This document shows, piece after piece, positions 37,640 through 46,392 of a DNA stretch of 64,000 nucleotides. The translations under genes were made by a program, and so were the position numbers. The first letter of the stretch is position 1. Each line of letters begins with the position of its first letter. The DNA is from Ruegeria arenilitoris. Its GTDB lineage: Bacteria > Pseudomonadota > Alphaproteobacteria > Rhodobacterales > Rhodobacteraceae. The notes below the pieces were generated by a model. The model saw only the letters and a list, made by a program, of their open reading frames with translations, searched no databases and was not told where the DNA came from. The stretch is taken from contig NZ_WQDA01000001.1 of assembly GCF_013032855.1 (NCBI RefSeq), positions 1,061,501 to 1,125,500 on the forward strand, read 5' to 3'.

Positions 37640-38110
37640 ATGACTGAGTATTCCGATGACTTCCTCAGATCCGTCCTGAAACGCACCAAGGCAGTTGCGG
37701 TCGTTGGCGTGTCGATGAACCCGGTGCGGCCCAGCTATTACGTTGCGCGCTACCTGTCGCTCAAGGGATACAGGGTGATTCCGGTCAATCCCGGCCATGC
37801 CGGAGCCGAACTTTTTGGTGAAACCGTTCGGGCTTCGTTGTCCGAAATCAGTGAACCCGTTGACATGGTAGATATTTTTCGCAGGTCCGAAGCCGTTCCT
37901 CCGATCGTGGATGAAGCGCTGGCTGCATTTTCCGACCTGCGCACGATCTGGATGCAGATCGGCGTCGAAAACGCAGAGGCCGCCGCGGTGGCGCAGGCGC
38001 GCGGTGTCGATGTCGTCATGAATCGCTGCCCCAAGATCGAATATCAGCGCCTGTTCGGCGAGCTGCGCATGAGCGGGTTCGCCACCGGCATCATCTCATC
38101 AAAACTCTGA
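37640..38110 (+). CDS. CoA-binding domain protein (YccU-like)
   Basis: 156 residues forming a single CoA-binding Rossmann domain. VAVVGVSMNPVRPSYYVARY is the nucleotide loop, and GYRVIPVNPGHAG and VDVVMNRCPKIEY match the family's conserved strands. Small proteins of this type bind CoA or a derivative; no reaction is established. It starts 28 nt after a terminator and is convergent with the lipoprotein gene. Confidence 0.88.
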   Translation: MTEYSDDFLRSVLKRTKAVAVVGVSMNPVRPSYYVARYLSLKGYRVIPVNPGHAGAELFGETVRASLSEISEPVDMVDIFRRSEAVPPIVDEALAAFSDLRTIWMQIGVENAEAAAVAQARGVDVVMNRCPKIEYQRLFGELRMSGFATGIISSKL

Positions 38111-38114
38111 CCGC

Positions 38115-38690
38115 TCAGTTCACCGCAACGGCGTTGATTTCCGCAAGCTGCTCTTGCCGCCGTTTCTCCAGCACGATGTCGCGCGGGACCCAGTCATAGC
38201 GTGTGTCCTCGCGCAATGGACTCCAAAACAGGACCCCTCCATAACGCCATGGGTCCAGAACGACACCGTCGTACATCGAATCACCGCGTCGGCTGATTAT
38301 TGCCGTGCTGTGATCGATTCGGAACGGGTTGTCGGCGTTGGCGATCGCGCGGTGCAGGGTCAGCGTGCGAAAGTTCTCCTGCTTCAAGCGCCGTTCGATG
38401 TCTTCGGCCCAGTGCCAGCACAGCCCGCGCGGGCGCAGCCCTTTGTTGACCTTGGCGTTATGGATCAGAGGGGGGTCTGTGATCTGGTATTCCTGCGCCA
38501 GCTGCGCGGTATAGGCATAGGTGACGCGGGCCGCGCGCTGGGCCTCTTCCGGGTCGACCTCGGGCCCCAGCGCCTGGATCTGGGCTGCAAGCCGCGCGAC
38601 GTCGTCGCTGCGAGCGGGCGGCGCGGATGAGCATGCGCCAAGCCCCAGAATGGCCAGCGTCGTCAGTGCCCAGATCATGGGTTTGAACAT
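38115..38690 (-). CDS. Lipoprotein with possible Cys-His-Asp catalytic arrangement
   Basis: 191 residues. The signal peptide ends in LGLGAC, making Cys20 the likely lipidated residue. In the mature part Cys91 (GLCWHWAED), His127 (RIDHSTAII) and Asp146 (VVLDPWRYG) occur in the order and spacing expected of a transglutaminase/papain-like triad. I do not recognise the family by name and activity is inference. The TCTCATC/CTCTGA region shows tight convergent packing with the CoA-binding gene. Confidence 0.65.
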   Translation of the reverse strand: MFKPMIWALTTLAILGLGACSSAPPARSDDVARLAAQIQALGPEVDPEEAQRAARVTYAYTAQLAQEYQITDPPLIHNAKVNKGLRPRGLCWHWAEDIERRLKQENFRTLTLHRAIANADNPFRIDHSTAIISRRGDSMYDGVVLDPWRYGGVLFWSPLREDTRYDWVPRDIVLEKRRQEQLAEINAVAVN

Positions 38691-38775
38691 GCCTGTGTCC
38701 CTCGTCGCCCCTGCGCCCGGCAGGCGCTTCGGTCAATCAGTATAGGGCGCGGACGCTATTGGTGAAAGCCGGGTC

Positions 38776-39093
38776 TCAGCCCCGGTCGCGTGCGGCCTTT
38801 TCGGCGATGCCGCTGGTGCCCTGCCGCCTGGCAAGCTCGGCCAGAACGTCTTCCAGCGCCACGTCGCGCGCGGCCAGCATGACCAGCAGGTGATACAGCA
38901 CATCGGCGGCCTCGGATGTCAGCCGGTCGCGGTCACCCTTCACGGCTTCGATGATCGCCTCCACGGCCTCTTCGCCAAACTTCTCGGCGCATTTCTCGGG
39001 GCCTTTGGACAGCAGCTTGGCGGTCCAGCTTGATTCGGGGTCCGCGCCCTTGCGGGATGCGATCGTGGCGGCCAGCTCGTTCAGTATGCTCAT
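38776..39093 (-). CDS. hisE: Phosphoribosyl-ATP pyrophosphatase HisE
   Basis: 105 residues, full length for a monofunctional His[21 protein letters not shown] and [10 protein letters not shown] carry the acidic metal-binding residues of the all-alpha NTP pyrophosphatase fold. It catalyses the second step of histidine synthesis. The start overlaps the hisF stop (ATGA), so the two are co-translated. Confidence 0.94.
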   Translation of the reverse strand: MSILNELAATIASRKGADPESSWTAKLLSKGPEKCAEKFGEEAVEAIIEAVKGDRDRLTSEAADVLYHLLVMLAARDVALEDVLAELARRQGTSGIAEKAARDRG

Positions 39094-39851
39094 GTCAGCC
39101 TCATGGGGATACCCGCGGATGCCATGTGCTCTTTGGCCTCGCGGATCGTGTATTCGCCGAAGTGAAAGATCGAGGCCGCAAGCACCGCGCTGGCTCCGCC
39201 TTCGGTCACGCCTTCGACCAAATGATCCAGATTGCCCACGCCGCCCGAGGCGATCACCGGCACGTCGACCGCATCCGAGATGGCGCGCGTCAGCGGAATG
39301 TTGAACCCCGCCTTGGTGCCGTCGCGGTCCATCGAAGTCAGCAGAATCTCACCCGCCCCCTTGGCGACGACGGTCTTGGCGAACTCTACCGCGTCGATGC
39401 CGGTGGGTTTGCGTCCGCCGTGGGTGAAGATCTCCCATTTGCCGGGGCTGACGGTTTTGGCGTCGATGGCGCAGACGATGCACTGGCTGCCGAACTGGTC
39501 GGCAGCCTCGTCGATCACGTCGGGGTTGGCCACGGCGGCCGAGTTGAAGCTGACCTTGTCGGCCCCGGCCAGCAGCAGCGCGCGCACGTCTTCCTTGGTG
39601 CGCACGCCGCCACCCACCGTCAGCGGTACGAAGCACTGCTCGGCCGTGCGCTGAACCACGTCGAACATGGTGCCGCGGTTTTCGTGGGTGGCGTGGATGT
39701 CGAGAAAGCAGATCTCGTCAGCGCCGGCGGCGTCATAGGCCTTGGCCGATTCCACCGGATCGCCCGCGTCGCGCAGGCCCACGAAATTCACGCCCTTGAC
39801 CACGCGGCCATCGGCGACATCCAGACAGGGAATGATGCGGGTTTTCAGCAT
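39090..39851 (-). CDS. hisF: Imidazole glycerol phosphate synthase cyclase subunit HisF
   Basis: 253 residues, TIM barrel. The opening [20 protein letters not shown] carries the first catalytic aspartate (CLD). The second is in [13 protein letters not shown], and [10 protein letters not shown] and [11 protein letters not shown] are the phosphate-binding loops. It works with HisH to form the imidazole ring. It is separated from hisA by two other genes here. Confidence 0.97.
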   Translation of the reverse strand: MLKTRIIPCLDVADGRVVKGVNFVGLRDAGDPVESAKAYDAAGADEICFLDIHATHENRGTMFDVVQRTAEQCFVPLTVGGGVRTKEDVRALLLAGADKVSFNSAAVANPDVIDEAADQFGSQCIVCAIDAKTVSPGKWEIFTHGGRKPTGIDAVEFAKTVVAKGAGEILLTSMDRDGTKAGFNIPLTRAISDAVDVPVIASGGVGNLDHLVEGVTEGGASAVLAASIFHFGEYTIREAKEHMASAGIPMRLT

Positions 39852-39968
39852 GGTTTGTCCTTTGTTGCCGCACCTCTACCGGCAAAGCCCCGCCGATGCC
39901 AGAGTTGTGATTGTCCTGCGCCCGGAACCTCGTGAAACTGAAGCGGATTTCAGCAGGAGGTGAAAACC

Positions 39969-40415
39969 ATGCGCAACTTGTTTCTTACAACCGCTTTCAT
40001 TCTGTCCGGTGCGACGTGGGCGATGGCCGACGACATCATCAAGGTTCCCACCGACAAATCCGTGACCGAGGCCATCGACGCGCTGCAGGCCGCCGTCGAA
40101 AATGCAGGCGCGACCGTATTTGCCCGCGTTGACCACGCGGCCGGTGCGCACAAGGTCGACATGACGATACCGCCCAATCAGGTCTTGATCTTCGGAAACC
40201 CGGCTCTGGGAACGCCCGCCATGCAGATCGACCCGCGTGCGGGATTGTTCCTTCCGCTCAAGGTGCAGGCCTATGAGGATGCCGACGGCCAGGTCTGGTT
40301 GGCCTACGAGGATCCCAAGGAAACCATGGACGAGCTTGATGCGGTGGAAAAATCCCCGGTGATCGACAAGATGCGCGGTGCGTTGAGCAAGCTGACGGAT
40401 GCCGCAGCCAACTGA
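39969..40415 (+). CDS. Exported DUF302 protein
   Basis: About 148 residues. Signal peptide MRNLFLTTAFILSGATWAMA, then a DUF302 domain containing VTEAIDALQAAVENAGATVF and LIFGNPALGTPAMQIDP. The ATG at 39969 is 8 nt after GCAGGAGG; the GTG at 39960 overlaps that ribosome site. It is inserted on the plus strand between minus-strand hisF and the hisA block. Role unknown; related proteins are periplasmic. Confidence 0.82.
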   Translation: MRNLFLTTAFILSGATWAMADDIIKVPTDKSVTEAIDALQAAVENAGATVFARVDHAAGAHKVDMTIPPNQVLIFGNPALGTPAMQIDPRAGLFLPLKVQAYEDADGQVWLAYEDPKETMDELDAVEKSPVIDKMRGALSKLTDAAAN

Positions 40416-40421
40416 TCGGCG

Positions 40422-40904
40422 TCATCCCTGAGAAGCGCGTGCGATCCGTTTCATGCAATTGCGCACGATCAGAATGTGAAGGGGCATGATCACCGTCAGA
40501 TAGATCCGTCCCAAACGATTGTGAGTCCGCACCCAGGTTGCCATGACTACGCGGTCTTTGTCGCGATGCACGGCGATGCGGAAATCCAGATGGCGGTCAT
40601 CGATTCCCACGATGACCTCTGTCTCATCCCTGTAGGTCACGGGAAAAATCGCGCCGGTGCCTGCGTCGGGCGAACCATTGTCGGTGTTCAAGTGCTTGCC
40701 GCCCTTCAAGCCGAATGGGGCAACGATTGCGTTCCGGATTCCCATCAGGATCTTCACCCACCCCGGCATGGTCAGACCGATTTTCATTGCGTCAAACGGT
40801 GCAAGGTCGCTTTGGACCGAGTACCCATCAACAAAATCACCCGGAGTGTACAGCGACCACAATTCAGACTGCTCGGGCAGAACCTTTTTGCGGACCGCTT
40901 GCAA
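40422..40904 (-). CDS. DUF2867 family protein (TTG start)
   Basis: 160 residues with a TTG start 4 nt after the hisA stop, preceded by AAGGGATAGGA. The conserved segment DAMKIGLTMPGWVKILMGIRN and later FPVTYRDETEVIVGIDDRHLDFR match DUF2867. A hydrophobic stretch near the C-terminus (IYLTVIMPLHILIV) may be membrane-associated. Likely co-translated with hisA; no link to histidine synthesis is known to me. Confidence 0.75.
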   Translation of the reverse strand: MQAVRKKVLPEQSELWSLYTPGDFVDGYSVQSDLAPFDAMKIGLTMPGWVKILMGIRNAIVAPFGLKGGKHLNTDNGSPDAGTGAIFPVTYRDETEVIVGIDDRHLDFRIAVHRDKDRVVMATWVRTHNRLGRIYLTVIMPLHILIVRNCMKRIARASQG

Positions 40905-40908
40905 TATC

Positions 40909-41631
40909 CTATCCCTTCAACGCCGCCAACGCGTCGCGCAGATCCAGCGCGCCGTCATAGAGCGCGCGGCCTGAAATCGCGCCGTTCAAGTTTGCGCCGC
41001 AGTCGCGCAGGGCGATCAGATCGTCCAGCGAGCTGACCCCGCCGCTGGCGATCACCGGGATCGAGACTGCCCGGGCCAGATCGGCCGTGGCTTCGACATT
41101 GGGGCCTTGCATCGCGCCGTCGCGGTTGATGTCGGTGTAGATGATCGCCGCAACGCCCGCATCTTCGAAACTGCGCGCCAGGTCGGTCACCATCACGTCG
41201 GTTTCCTCGGCCCAGCCCTTGGTGGCGACGCGACCGTTGCGCGCGTCGATCCCGACGGCGACCTGGCCGGGAAAGGCCTTGGCCGCCTGACGGACCAGAT
41301 CGGGGTTTTCCACCGCAACCGTGCCCAGAATCACCCGGGCCAGGCCTTTGTCCAGCCAGGTCTCGATAGTGGCCATGTCGCGGATGCCGCCGCCCAACTG
41401 GGCCGGTACGTCGCAGGACTTCAGGATCGCCTCGACCGGGGCGGCGTTCACGGGTTCCCCGGCGAAAGCGCCGTTCAGGTCCACCAGATGCAGCCATTCG
41501 CAGCCGGCCTCGACAAAGGCGCGGGCCTGGGCGGCGGGGTCTTCGTTGAAGACCGTGGCCTTGTCCATCTCGCCGCGCAGAAGGCGCACGGCCTGGCCGT
41601 CTTTCAGGTCGATTGCGGGATAGAGGATCAT
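40909..41631 (-). CDS. hisA: ProFAR isomerase HisA
   Basis: 240 residues, TIM barrel. The start [20 protein letters not shown] is canonical, with the first catalytic Asp in AIDLKDG. The second is in [16 protein letters not shown], and [11 protein letters not shown] is a phosphate loop. It isomerises ProFAR to PRFAR in histidine synthesis. ATG 41631 gives the standard N-terminus; the frame runs on upstream to 41712. Confidence 0.97.
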   Translation of the reverse strand: MILYPAIDLKDGQAVRLLRGEMDKATVFNEDPAAQARAFVEAGCEWLHLVDLNGAFAGEPVNAAPVEAILKSCDVPAQLGGGIRDMATIETWLDKGLARVILGTVAVENPDLVRQAAKAFPGQVAVGIDARNGRVATKGWAEETDVMVTDLARSFEDAGVAAIIYTDINRDGAMQGPNVEATADLARAVSIPVIASGGVSSLDDLIALRDCGANLNGAISGRALYDGALDLRDALAALKG

Positions 41632-41766
41632 GTCGGGCGGCCTTTTCGTGACTGGTACTGGCGCGGGATATGGCACAGGCGGGGCAGGGGATGCAACGCG
41701 ACGCAAAGTCAATCTTGCCCGAACGGGTGCCGGCGGTCAGACTGCCTGCAAAACAGGGAGGATACC

Positions 41767-42174
41767 ATGAACAAACTTGCTCTGGCCGCTGCGGCAGCAC
41801 TTGTCACCTTGGCCACTGGCGCGCGCGCGGATGACCCGGTCGACGGGCTTTGGAAAACCCAGCCGGGGGATACCGGCGGATATCTGCACGTCTCGATCGG
41901 GCCTTGCGGCAGCGCCGTTTGCGGCACCATCGACAGCGCCTTCGACAAGGACGGAAACCAGCAGCTGGATTACGAGAACCTGGGCAAGAACATCATCTGG
42001 GACATGGTCGCGGATGGCGGCGGCAGCTATAGCGGCGGCAAGATCTGGGCGCCGGACCGGGACAAGACCTACAATTCCAAGATGTCGCTGGACGGTCAGA
42101 ACAAGCTGACGGTCAAGGGTTGCGTCGCGGGCGGCCTGATCTGTCGCGGTCAGACCTGGACCCGCGTACAGTAA
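41767..42174 (+). CDS. Exported DUF2147 protein
   Basis: 135 residues. Signal peptide MNKLALAAAAALVTLATGARA, then a DUF2147 beta-barrel-like domain starting DDPVDGLWKTQPGDTGGYL. Two cysteine pairs (GPCGSAVCG and GCVAGGLICRG) could form disulfides. It lies on the plus strand between hisH and hisA. Function unknown. The longer frame from 41107 is antisense to hisA and is not coding. Confidence 0.85.
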   Translation: MNKLALAAAAALVTLATGARADDPVDGLWKTQPGDTGGYLHVSIGPCGSAVCGTIDSAFDKDGNQQLDYENLGKNIIWDMVADGGGSYSGGKIWAPDRDKTYNSKMSLDGQNKLTVKGCVAGGLICRGQTWTRVQ

Positions 42175-42178
42175 CCGG

Positions 42179-42817
42179 TCAGGGGGCCCAGGTCAGGAAG
42201 TTCCCGATCATCCGCAGGCCCACATCCTGGCTTTTTTCAGGGTGAAACTGCATCCCGATCATCGTGTCTCGGCCGACCACGGCCGTGACCGGCCCTCCAT
42301 AGTCCACATGGGCCAGGCGTTGCGCCGGATTGGCGACGCGGAAATGGTAGGAGTGGACGAAATAGACGTGGTCGCCTGAGGCGACGCCGTTGAACACCGG
42401 GTGCTCGCTCTCGATCACCAGATCGTTCCACCCCATATGCGGAACCTTCAGCGCCCGGTCTTCGGGCTCGATCCGCACCACGTCCCCGGTCACCCAATTC
42501 AGGCCCGGCGTGTCGGTATATTCGCGGCCCGTGGTCGCCATCAGCTGCATGCCGACGCAGATGCCCAGAAACGGGCGGCCCTTCTGCTCGACCGCTTCGA
42601 CCATCGCATCATGGATGCCCTTGTGCCCGCGCAGCTCGGCCGCGCAGGCGGGAAAGGCGCCGTCGCCGGGCAGCACCAGCCGGTCGGCGCGCGCGACGAC
42701 ATCGGCATCCGAGGTCACGACGACCTCACCCGCGTCCAGCTCGCGCGCCATGCGTTGAAACGCCTTTTCCGCCGAGTGCAGGTTGCCGCTTTCGTAGTCG
42801 ATGATCGCGGTCAGCAT
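42179..42817 (-). CDS. hisH: Imidazole glycerol phosphate synthase glutaminase subunit HisH
   Basis: 212 residues, class I glutamine amidotransferase. The nucleophile is the Cys in FLGICVGMQLM, and the His-Glu pair is in FHPEKSQDVG. It supplies ammonia to HisF. The start codon abuts the hisB stop, so hisB-hisH is a tight two-gene unit. Confidence 0.97.
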   Translation of the reverse strand: MLTAIIDYESGNLHSAEKAFQRMARELDAGEVVVTSDADVVARADRLVLPGDGAFPACAAELRGHKGIHDAMVEAVEQKGRPFLGICVGMQLMATTGREYTDTPGLNWVTGDVVRIEPEDRALKVPHMGWNDLVIESEHPVFNGVASGDHVYFVHSYHFRVANPAQRLAHVDYGGPVTAVVGRDTMIGMQFHPEKSQDVGLRMIGNFLTWAP

Positions 42818-43405
42818 CTATAGCGCGCCCTTGGTGGACGGAATCGCATCCCCCTTGCGCGGGTCGGTCTCGACCGCATGACGCAGGGCGCGGGCGACGG
42901 CCTTGAACGCCGCTTCGGCGATGTGGTGGCTGTTGAAGCCGTGCAACTGGTCGATATGCAGGGTGATGCCGCCATGGGTGGCCAGCGCCTGAAAGAACTC
43001 GCGCACCAACTCGGTGTCGAAACTGCCGATCTTGGGCGTCGGCAGGTCCACGTTCCACACCAGAAACGGTCGGCCCGACAGGTCCAGCGCGCAGCGCACC
43101 TGCGCATCGTCCATCGGCAGATGGCACTCGCCATACCGCCGGATGCCTTTCTTGTCCCCCAGCGCCTGCGTCAGCGCCTGACCCAACGCGATGCCGGTGT
43201 CCTCGACCGTGTGGTGGTCGTCGATGTGATAATCGCCTTTGGCCCGGATCGTCATGTCGATCAGCGAATGCCGCGCCAGCTGGTCCAGCATGTGATCGAA
43301 GAACCCCACACCGGTCTGGTTGTCATAGGTGCCGGTGCCGTCTAGGTTGACCTCGACCGTAATCGCGGTCTCGGCGGTTTTGCGGCTGATCGAAGCTGTG
43401 CGCAT
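42818..43405 (-). CDS. hisB: Imidazoleglycerol-phosphate dehydratase HisB
   Basis: 195 residues, the monofunctional form. Two metal-binding histidine clusters are visible: [17 protein letters not shown] and [29 protein letters not shown] is the family opening. It dehydrates imidazole glycerol phosphate. It is the first gene of the minus-strand his run, 153 nt from the divergent AsnC-like gene. Confidence 0.97.
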   Translation of the reverse strand: MRTASISRKTAETAITVEVNLDGTGTYDNQTGVGFFDHMLDQLARHSLIDMTIRAKGDYHIDDHHTVEDTGIALGQALTQALGDKKGIRRYGECHLPMDDAQVRCALDLSGRPFLVWNVDLPTPKIGSFDTELVREFFQALATHGGITLHIDQLHGFNSHHIAEAAFKAVARALRHAVETDPRKGDAIPSTKGAL

Positions 43406-43558
43406 TGGCGAAATCCTCTTGCTACAGGGGCGCTTATAGACGGGGACGGGCGGCCTTATCCAGCCCGATCATTGCAATCGCAGCAAACTGTTGCAGGGGA
43501 TTGCGCCCGGGCGCGGAGCGTGCCAGCCTGCGCCAAACGGAAGCAACAAGGCCACGAA

Positions 43559-43798
43559 ATGTCCACCTGCGTTTTCATCCAGATCCGCTGCAAGCCCGGC
43601 ACCACCTACAAGGTGGCCGAAGAGATCGCTCTGCGCGAAATCCACTCGGAACTCTACTCCACCAGTGGTGAATATGACCTGCTGCTCAAGCTTTACATCC
43701 CCGAAACCGAGGATGTTGGCCATTTCATAAATGAACACCTTCTGGTCATTCCGAACATCGAACGGTCGTTGACAACAATGACCTTCAAGGCGTTCTAA
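43559..43798 (+). CDS. Stand-alone Lrp/AsnC ligand-binding (RAM) domain protein
   Basis: 79 residues, MSTCVFIQIRCKPGTTYKVA onward. It corresponds to the C-terminal RAM domain of Lrp/AsnC regulators and lacks the helix-turn-helix half. TSGEYDLLLKLYIPE and VIPNIERSLTTMTF are the conserved strands. Such proteins form ring oligomers that bind small molecules and may modulate Lrp relatives. AAGG lies upstream of the ATG; the longer frame from 43472 lacks a plausible start. Confidence 0.88.
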   Translation: MSTCVFIQIRCKPGTTYKVAEEIALREIHSELYSTSGEYDLLLKLYIPETEDVGHFINEHLLVIPNIERSLTTMTFKAF

Positions 43799-43801
43799 GG
43801 C

Positions 43802-44665
43802 TCAGCCAAGTTCGAACGTCGTCACGCCGAACACGCGGTTCAGGTCGATATCCGGCTCGTGGTCGGAATACATGCGCGCGGTTTCAAAGACTTTTTCCAG
43901 GCCCAAAGCGTCAGCCAGTGCAAAGGCCGCTGCGTTGGGCTGTGGCATGTCGACATAGACCTCAGAACTGTGGTGATCAGCGGGAACTTCGGCCAGGACC
44001 GCAGCCAGAAGCGCCTGCGCGATGTCCGGATCGTCGGCGAACAGCGGCCCCACCTTGTAGCCATTCAGGCAGGAGCGCAGAGTTGAATACCCGGCGATGC
44101 GACCTTTCTGGATACAAACACGCGAGATGTGGCCCGGTGCGCTCAGCCACTCCGTCAGAAAGGCATCCCGATGCGCGGGGAACAGGGCACGGTCATAGAT
44201 GCGAAGGTCTTCGGACAGGCCACCGAGGGGCGCAACCTCGATACTGGTCTTGGGTAGGCTGGAGAGGATGCCTGACACTGTGCCGGAGAACCGATAATTG
44301 TTGTAGGCGAAGACAAAGCCCGACTTGCGGTAGTTGTCCTGTTGTTCGACCACCCCGTCCAAACCCATGTTTCGCCCCGTACAATGCGCCAGGGCGTGCT
44401 GGGCGATTTCCAGACCATGACCGGATCCGCGAAACTCGGGCCGCACGATATAGAAACCCAGAAACGAAAACGCGTCGTCGTAGTTCACGGCTGAAACCGA
44501 GGCGATCATCTCGCCATCCAGAAACCCGCCCAGAAATCCGTCGGGGTCGGTCGAGCGGAAACAGACAGCGTCCTCATGACCCGGGTTCCAGCCCTCGCGC
44601 CCGGCCCAATCCACTGCGTGGCGCAGTTCTTCGGCGGTCAGCGTGCGAATTTGGTAGTCTGACAT
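43802..44665 (-). CDS. GNAT N-acetyltransferase, two-domain
   Basis: 287 residues starting MSDYQIRTLTAEELRHAVDW. The N-terminal GNAT domain has the acetyl-CoA loop in VRPEFRGSGHGLEIAQ. The C-terminal half (AGYSTLRSCLNGYKVGPLFA, followed by ADALGLEKVFETARMY) matches a second GNAT-like domain of the YitH/DUF1248 type. Substrate unknown. ATG 44677 would add four residues. Confidence 0.85.
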   Translation of the reverse strand: MSDYQIRTLTAEELRHAVDWAGREGWNPGHEDAVCFRSTDPDGFLGGFLDGEMIASVSAVNYDDAFSFLGFYIVRPEFRGSGHGLEIAQHALAHCTGRNMGLDGVVEQQDNYRKSGFVFAYNNYRFSGTVSGILSSLPKTSIEVAPLGGLSEDLRIYDRALFPAHRDAFLTEWLSAPGHISRVCIQKGRIAGYSTLRSCLNGYKVGPLFADDPDIAQALLAAVLAEVPADHHSSEVYVDMPQPNAAAFALADALGLEKVFETARMYSDHEPDIDLNRVFGVTTFELG

Positions 44666-44753
44666 CGGGGCATCCATCTGACTGCTGCATGTCAGAACAG
44701 AATGGCGCAGGACCGACCGATCCGCCAGTGCTTGTTGTGGGAAGGTGGATATC

Positions 44754-44828
44754 TGGAGCGGGCGATGAGATTCGAACTCACGACCCTAACCTTGGCAAGG
44801 TTATGCTCTACCCCTGAGCTACGCCCGC
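44754..44828 (-). tRNA. tRNA-Gly (GCC), copy 1
   Basis: 75 nt including encoded CCA. The acceptor stem GCGGGCG pairs with CGCCCGC. The anticodon loop TTGCCAA gives GCC, and the T-arm is GAGTTCGAATCTC. Identical to the copy 34 nt away. Confidence 0.97.
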
Positions 44829-44862
44829 AATCAGATATCTTGTGCGACCTTTCGGTCCTCGT

Positions 44863-44937
44863 TGGAGCGGGCGATGAGATTCGAACTCACGACCCTAACC
44901 TTGGCAAGGTTATGCTCTACCCCTGAGCTACGCCCGC
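44863..44937 (-). tRNA. tRNA-Gly (GCC), copy 2
   Basis: Identical in all 75 nt to the neighbouring copy. The 34-nt spacer contains a small GACC-TTTC-GGTC hairpin. The two are probably one transcript, with this copy first on the minus strand. Confidence 0.97.
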
Positions 44938-45085
44938 GCCGTCGAGTGAGGCGTGAACTATAAATTCTGGCGGAAAGCTGCAAGAGGAAAAACGCACTTG
45001 GCCGGAAAAAAATTTGCGACGGAAAAGGTGTGCTGAGCCGTTGAAACCTACAGCCACGGATATTGACAACGGTGGGGACGGAGGG

Positions 45086-45238
45086 ATGAACAAGGTTGAG
45101 AACATAAAACTGACTGCGTTGGTCGGAGCCATGCTTCTGAGCCTCTTTGCAGGTCAGTTGAGAAACGAGCAAGCCTATGAAGTTAATGATATTTTCAAAC
45201 TTCCGCCCGAGGTCAATTCTCTCGAACTGAGTGGGTAA
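45086..45238 (+). CDS. Small membrane or exported protein, 50 residues
   Basis: MNKVENIKLTALVGAMLLSL starts a hydrophobic helix, followed by a short acidic tail (EVNDIFKLPPEVNSLELSG). The ATG at 45086 has a very good ribosome site, GGACGGAGGG. I do not recognise the family. It lies 123 nt before the Asn/Gly-repeat protein gene on the same strand. Confidence 0.5.
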   Translation: MNKVENIKLTALVGAMLLSLFAGQLRNEQAYEVNDIFKLPPEVNSLELSG

Positions 45239-45361
45239 CAGCGGTTTCGTTCGAAGGCCAAATTTTGCCGTATTCGATAACTAGTATATGCATAATGCGA
45301 GATTTCTGCTCAAACTTGTGCCGGTTGGCGCAAGTATTTGGGTACCTAAAAGGGGATTGGC

Positions 45362-46330
45362 ATGCATTGGTTTATTTCTATGTCACGGGTTGTGGCGACA
45401 TCTTTGTTGCTGGCCGGGGCAGTTAGCTTCGTTGCGGTGTTGGCTACGCCAGATATCGCCATAGCCAAGAACGGGAATGGCAATGGAGGCGGAAATGGTA
45501 ACGGTGGTGGAAACGGAAATAGTAACGGTGGCGGCAACGGAAATGGCAAAAGCGCCGAAAAATCCAGTGCCAGCCTCGGAGGATCTGCGCGCAGCACGAA
45601 GGGTGGGTCCGGCCAGGGCAAGGGTTTTCTCGCCGGTCTCGGTCTCGCTAAACCAAAGGCACAACGAAAGAACACCAAAACTACATCACGGACCAAAGGG
45701 CAGAACGGTTTTGCAGCCAAACTCGACGAATTCTTCACTGGAAAAAAGAAAGTCGAGAAGCCGATCCGTAAAGCGCGGGTAGCGGCGGCAGTTGTCGAGG
45801 AGCCGTATGTCAAACCAATCAAGCACGGCAAAATCGCGTCCGAGCTCAAGGGCTTGAATGCCGCGCACGCCAGCCAGACTGCCCTGATGAATGCGGCCCC
45901 GAACAGCATGCCGGGCAAGCTGTACAGCTATCAGCAGAGTATACTTGGTTTCTCTGGCGCGACAGAGGAGCTTGAAATGCGCGAACAGGAATTGTCCGAA
46001 CTGGAAGGTCTGACCGAAGCGGAGATCGAGGACCAATTTGCGCCAACTGAAGAAGAAGCAGCCGAGGGCATCACCGCACAGGACAAATACGAGGATGCCG
46101 TGGCCGAAGCGGAGCAGGCTGTGACCGAAGCCGAAGAAGCCTTGGCAGGGGCGGATGATCCGCAGGAAGCACTTGATACCTTGACCGGTGGCCGTGACTT
46201 GTCCGATCCGGCTCTTCATGAACTGCACGATTTGTTGGGCTTGCCAGCGCCAATCGAGGAAGAGGTTTCGATTGACAGCACGCCGGAACAGTTGCCGCAA
46301 CAGCCTGTCGCGGAGTCCAGCGACGGTTGA
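45362..46330 (+). CDS. Exported Asn/Gly-repeat protein with coiled-coil-like acidic C-terminus
   Basis: 322 residues. After a signal peptide (about residues 1-35) comes a low-complexity NGNGNGGG run (about 37-62), then a Lys/Ser-rich basic segment to about 150. A conserved-looking core (SELKGLNAAHASQTALMNAA and PGKLYSYQQSILGF) follows, then a strongly acidic helical tail rich in Glu/Ala (about 200-290). I do not know the function; it could be a cell-surface or matrix protein. The start at 45362 follows AAGGGGAT; ATG 45380 is an alternative. A bidirectional terminator follows. Confidence 0.75.
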   Translation: MHWFISMSRVVATSLLLAGAVSFVAVLATPDIAIAKNGNGNGGGNGNGGGNGNSNGGGNGNGKSAEKSSASLGGSARSTKGGSGQGKGFLAGLGLAKPKAQRKNTKTTSRTKGQNGFAAKLDEFFTGKKKVEKPIRKARVAAAVVEEPYVKPIKHGKIASELKGLNAAHASQTALMNAAPNSMPGKLYSYQQSILGFSGATEELEMREQELSELEGLTEAEIEDQFAPTEEEAAEGITAQDKYEDAVAEAEQAVTEAEEALAGADDPQEALDTLTGGRDLSDPALHELHDLLGLPAPIEEEVSIDSTPEQLPQQPVAESSDG

Positions 46331-46350
46331 ACTAGCCCGCTCGGATGAAA

Positions 46351-46376
46351 AAAGGCGCGCCTGAAGGCGCGCCTTT
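46351..46376. terminator. Bidirectional intrinsic terminator
   Basis: AAAGGCGCGCC (46351-46361) and GGCGCGCCTTT (46366-46376) pair over 11 bp around TGAA, with T-rich sequence on the plus side and an A tract (T on minus) on the other. It can end both the repeat-protein gene and pyc, which converge here. Confidence 0.9.
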
Positions 46377-46392
46377 CTGTGTTTTAACGGTT

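Noticed and set aside
35620..44937. tRNA genes as attachment sites of an integrated element
   Set aside because: No integrase, no partial tRNA duplication and no compositional break next to tRNA-Tyr or the tRNA-Gly pair.
45476..45545. Short tandem DNA repeat (GGAAATGGT/AACGG type) as a mobile or regulatory repeat
   Set aside because: It encodes the NGNGGG run of an exported protein in frame; codon-level repetition explains it.
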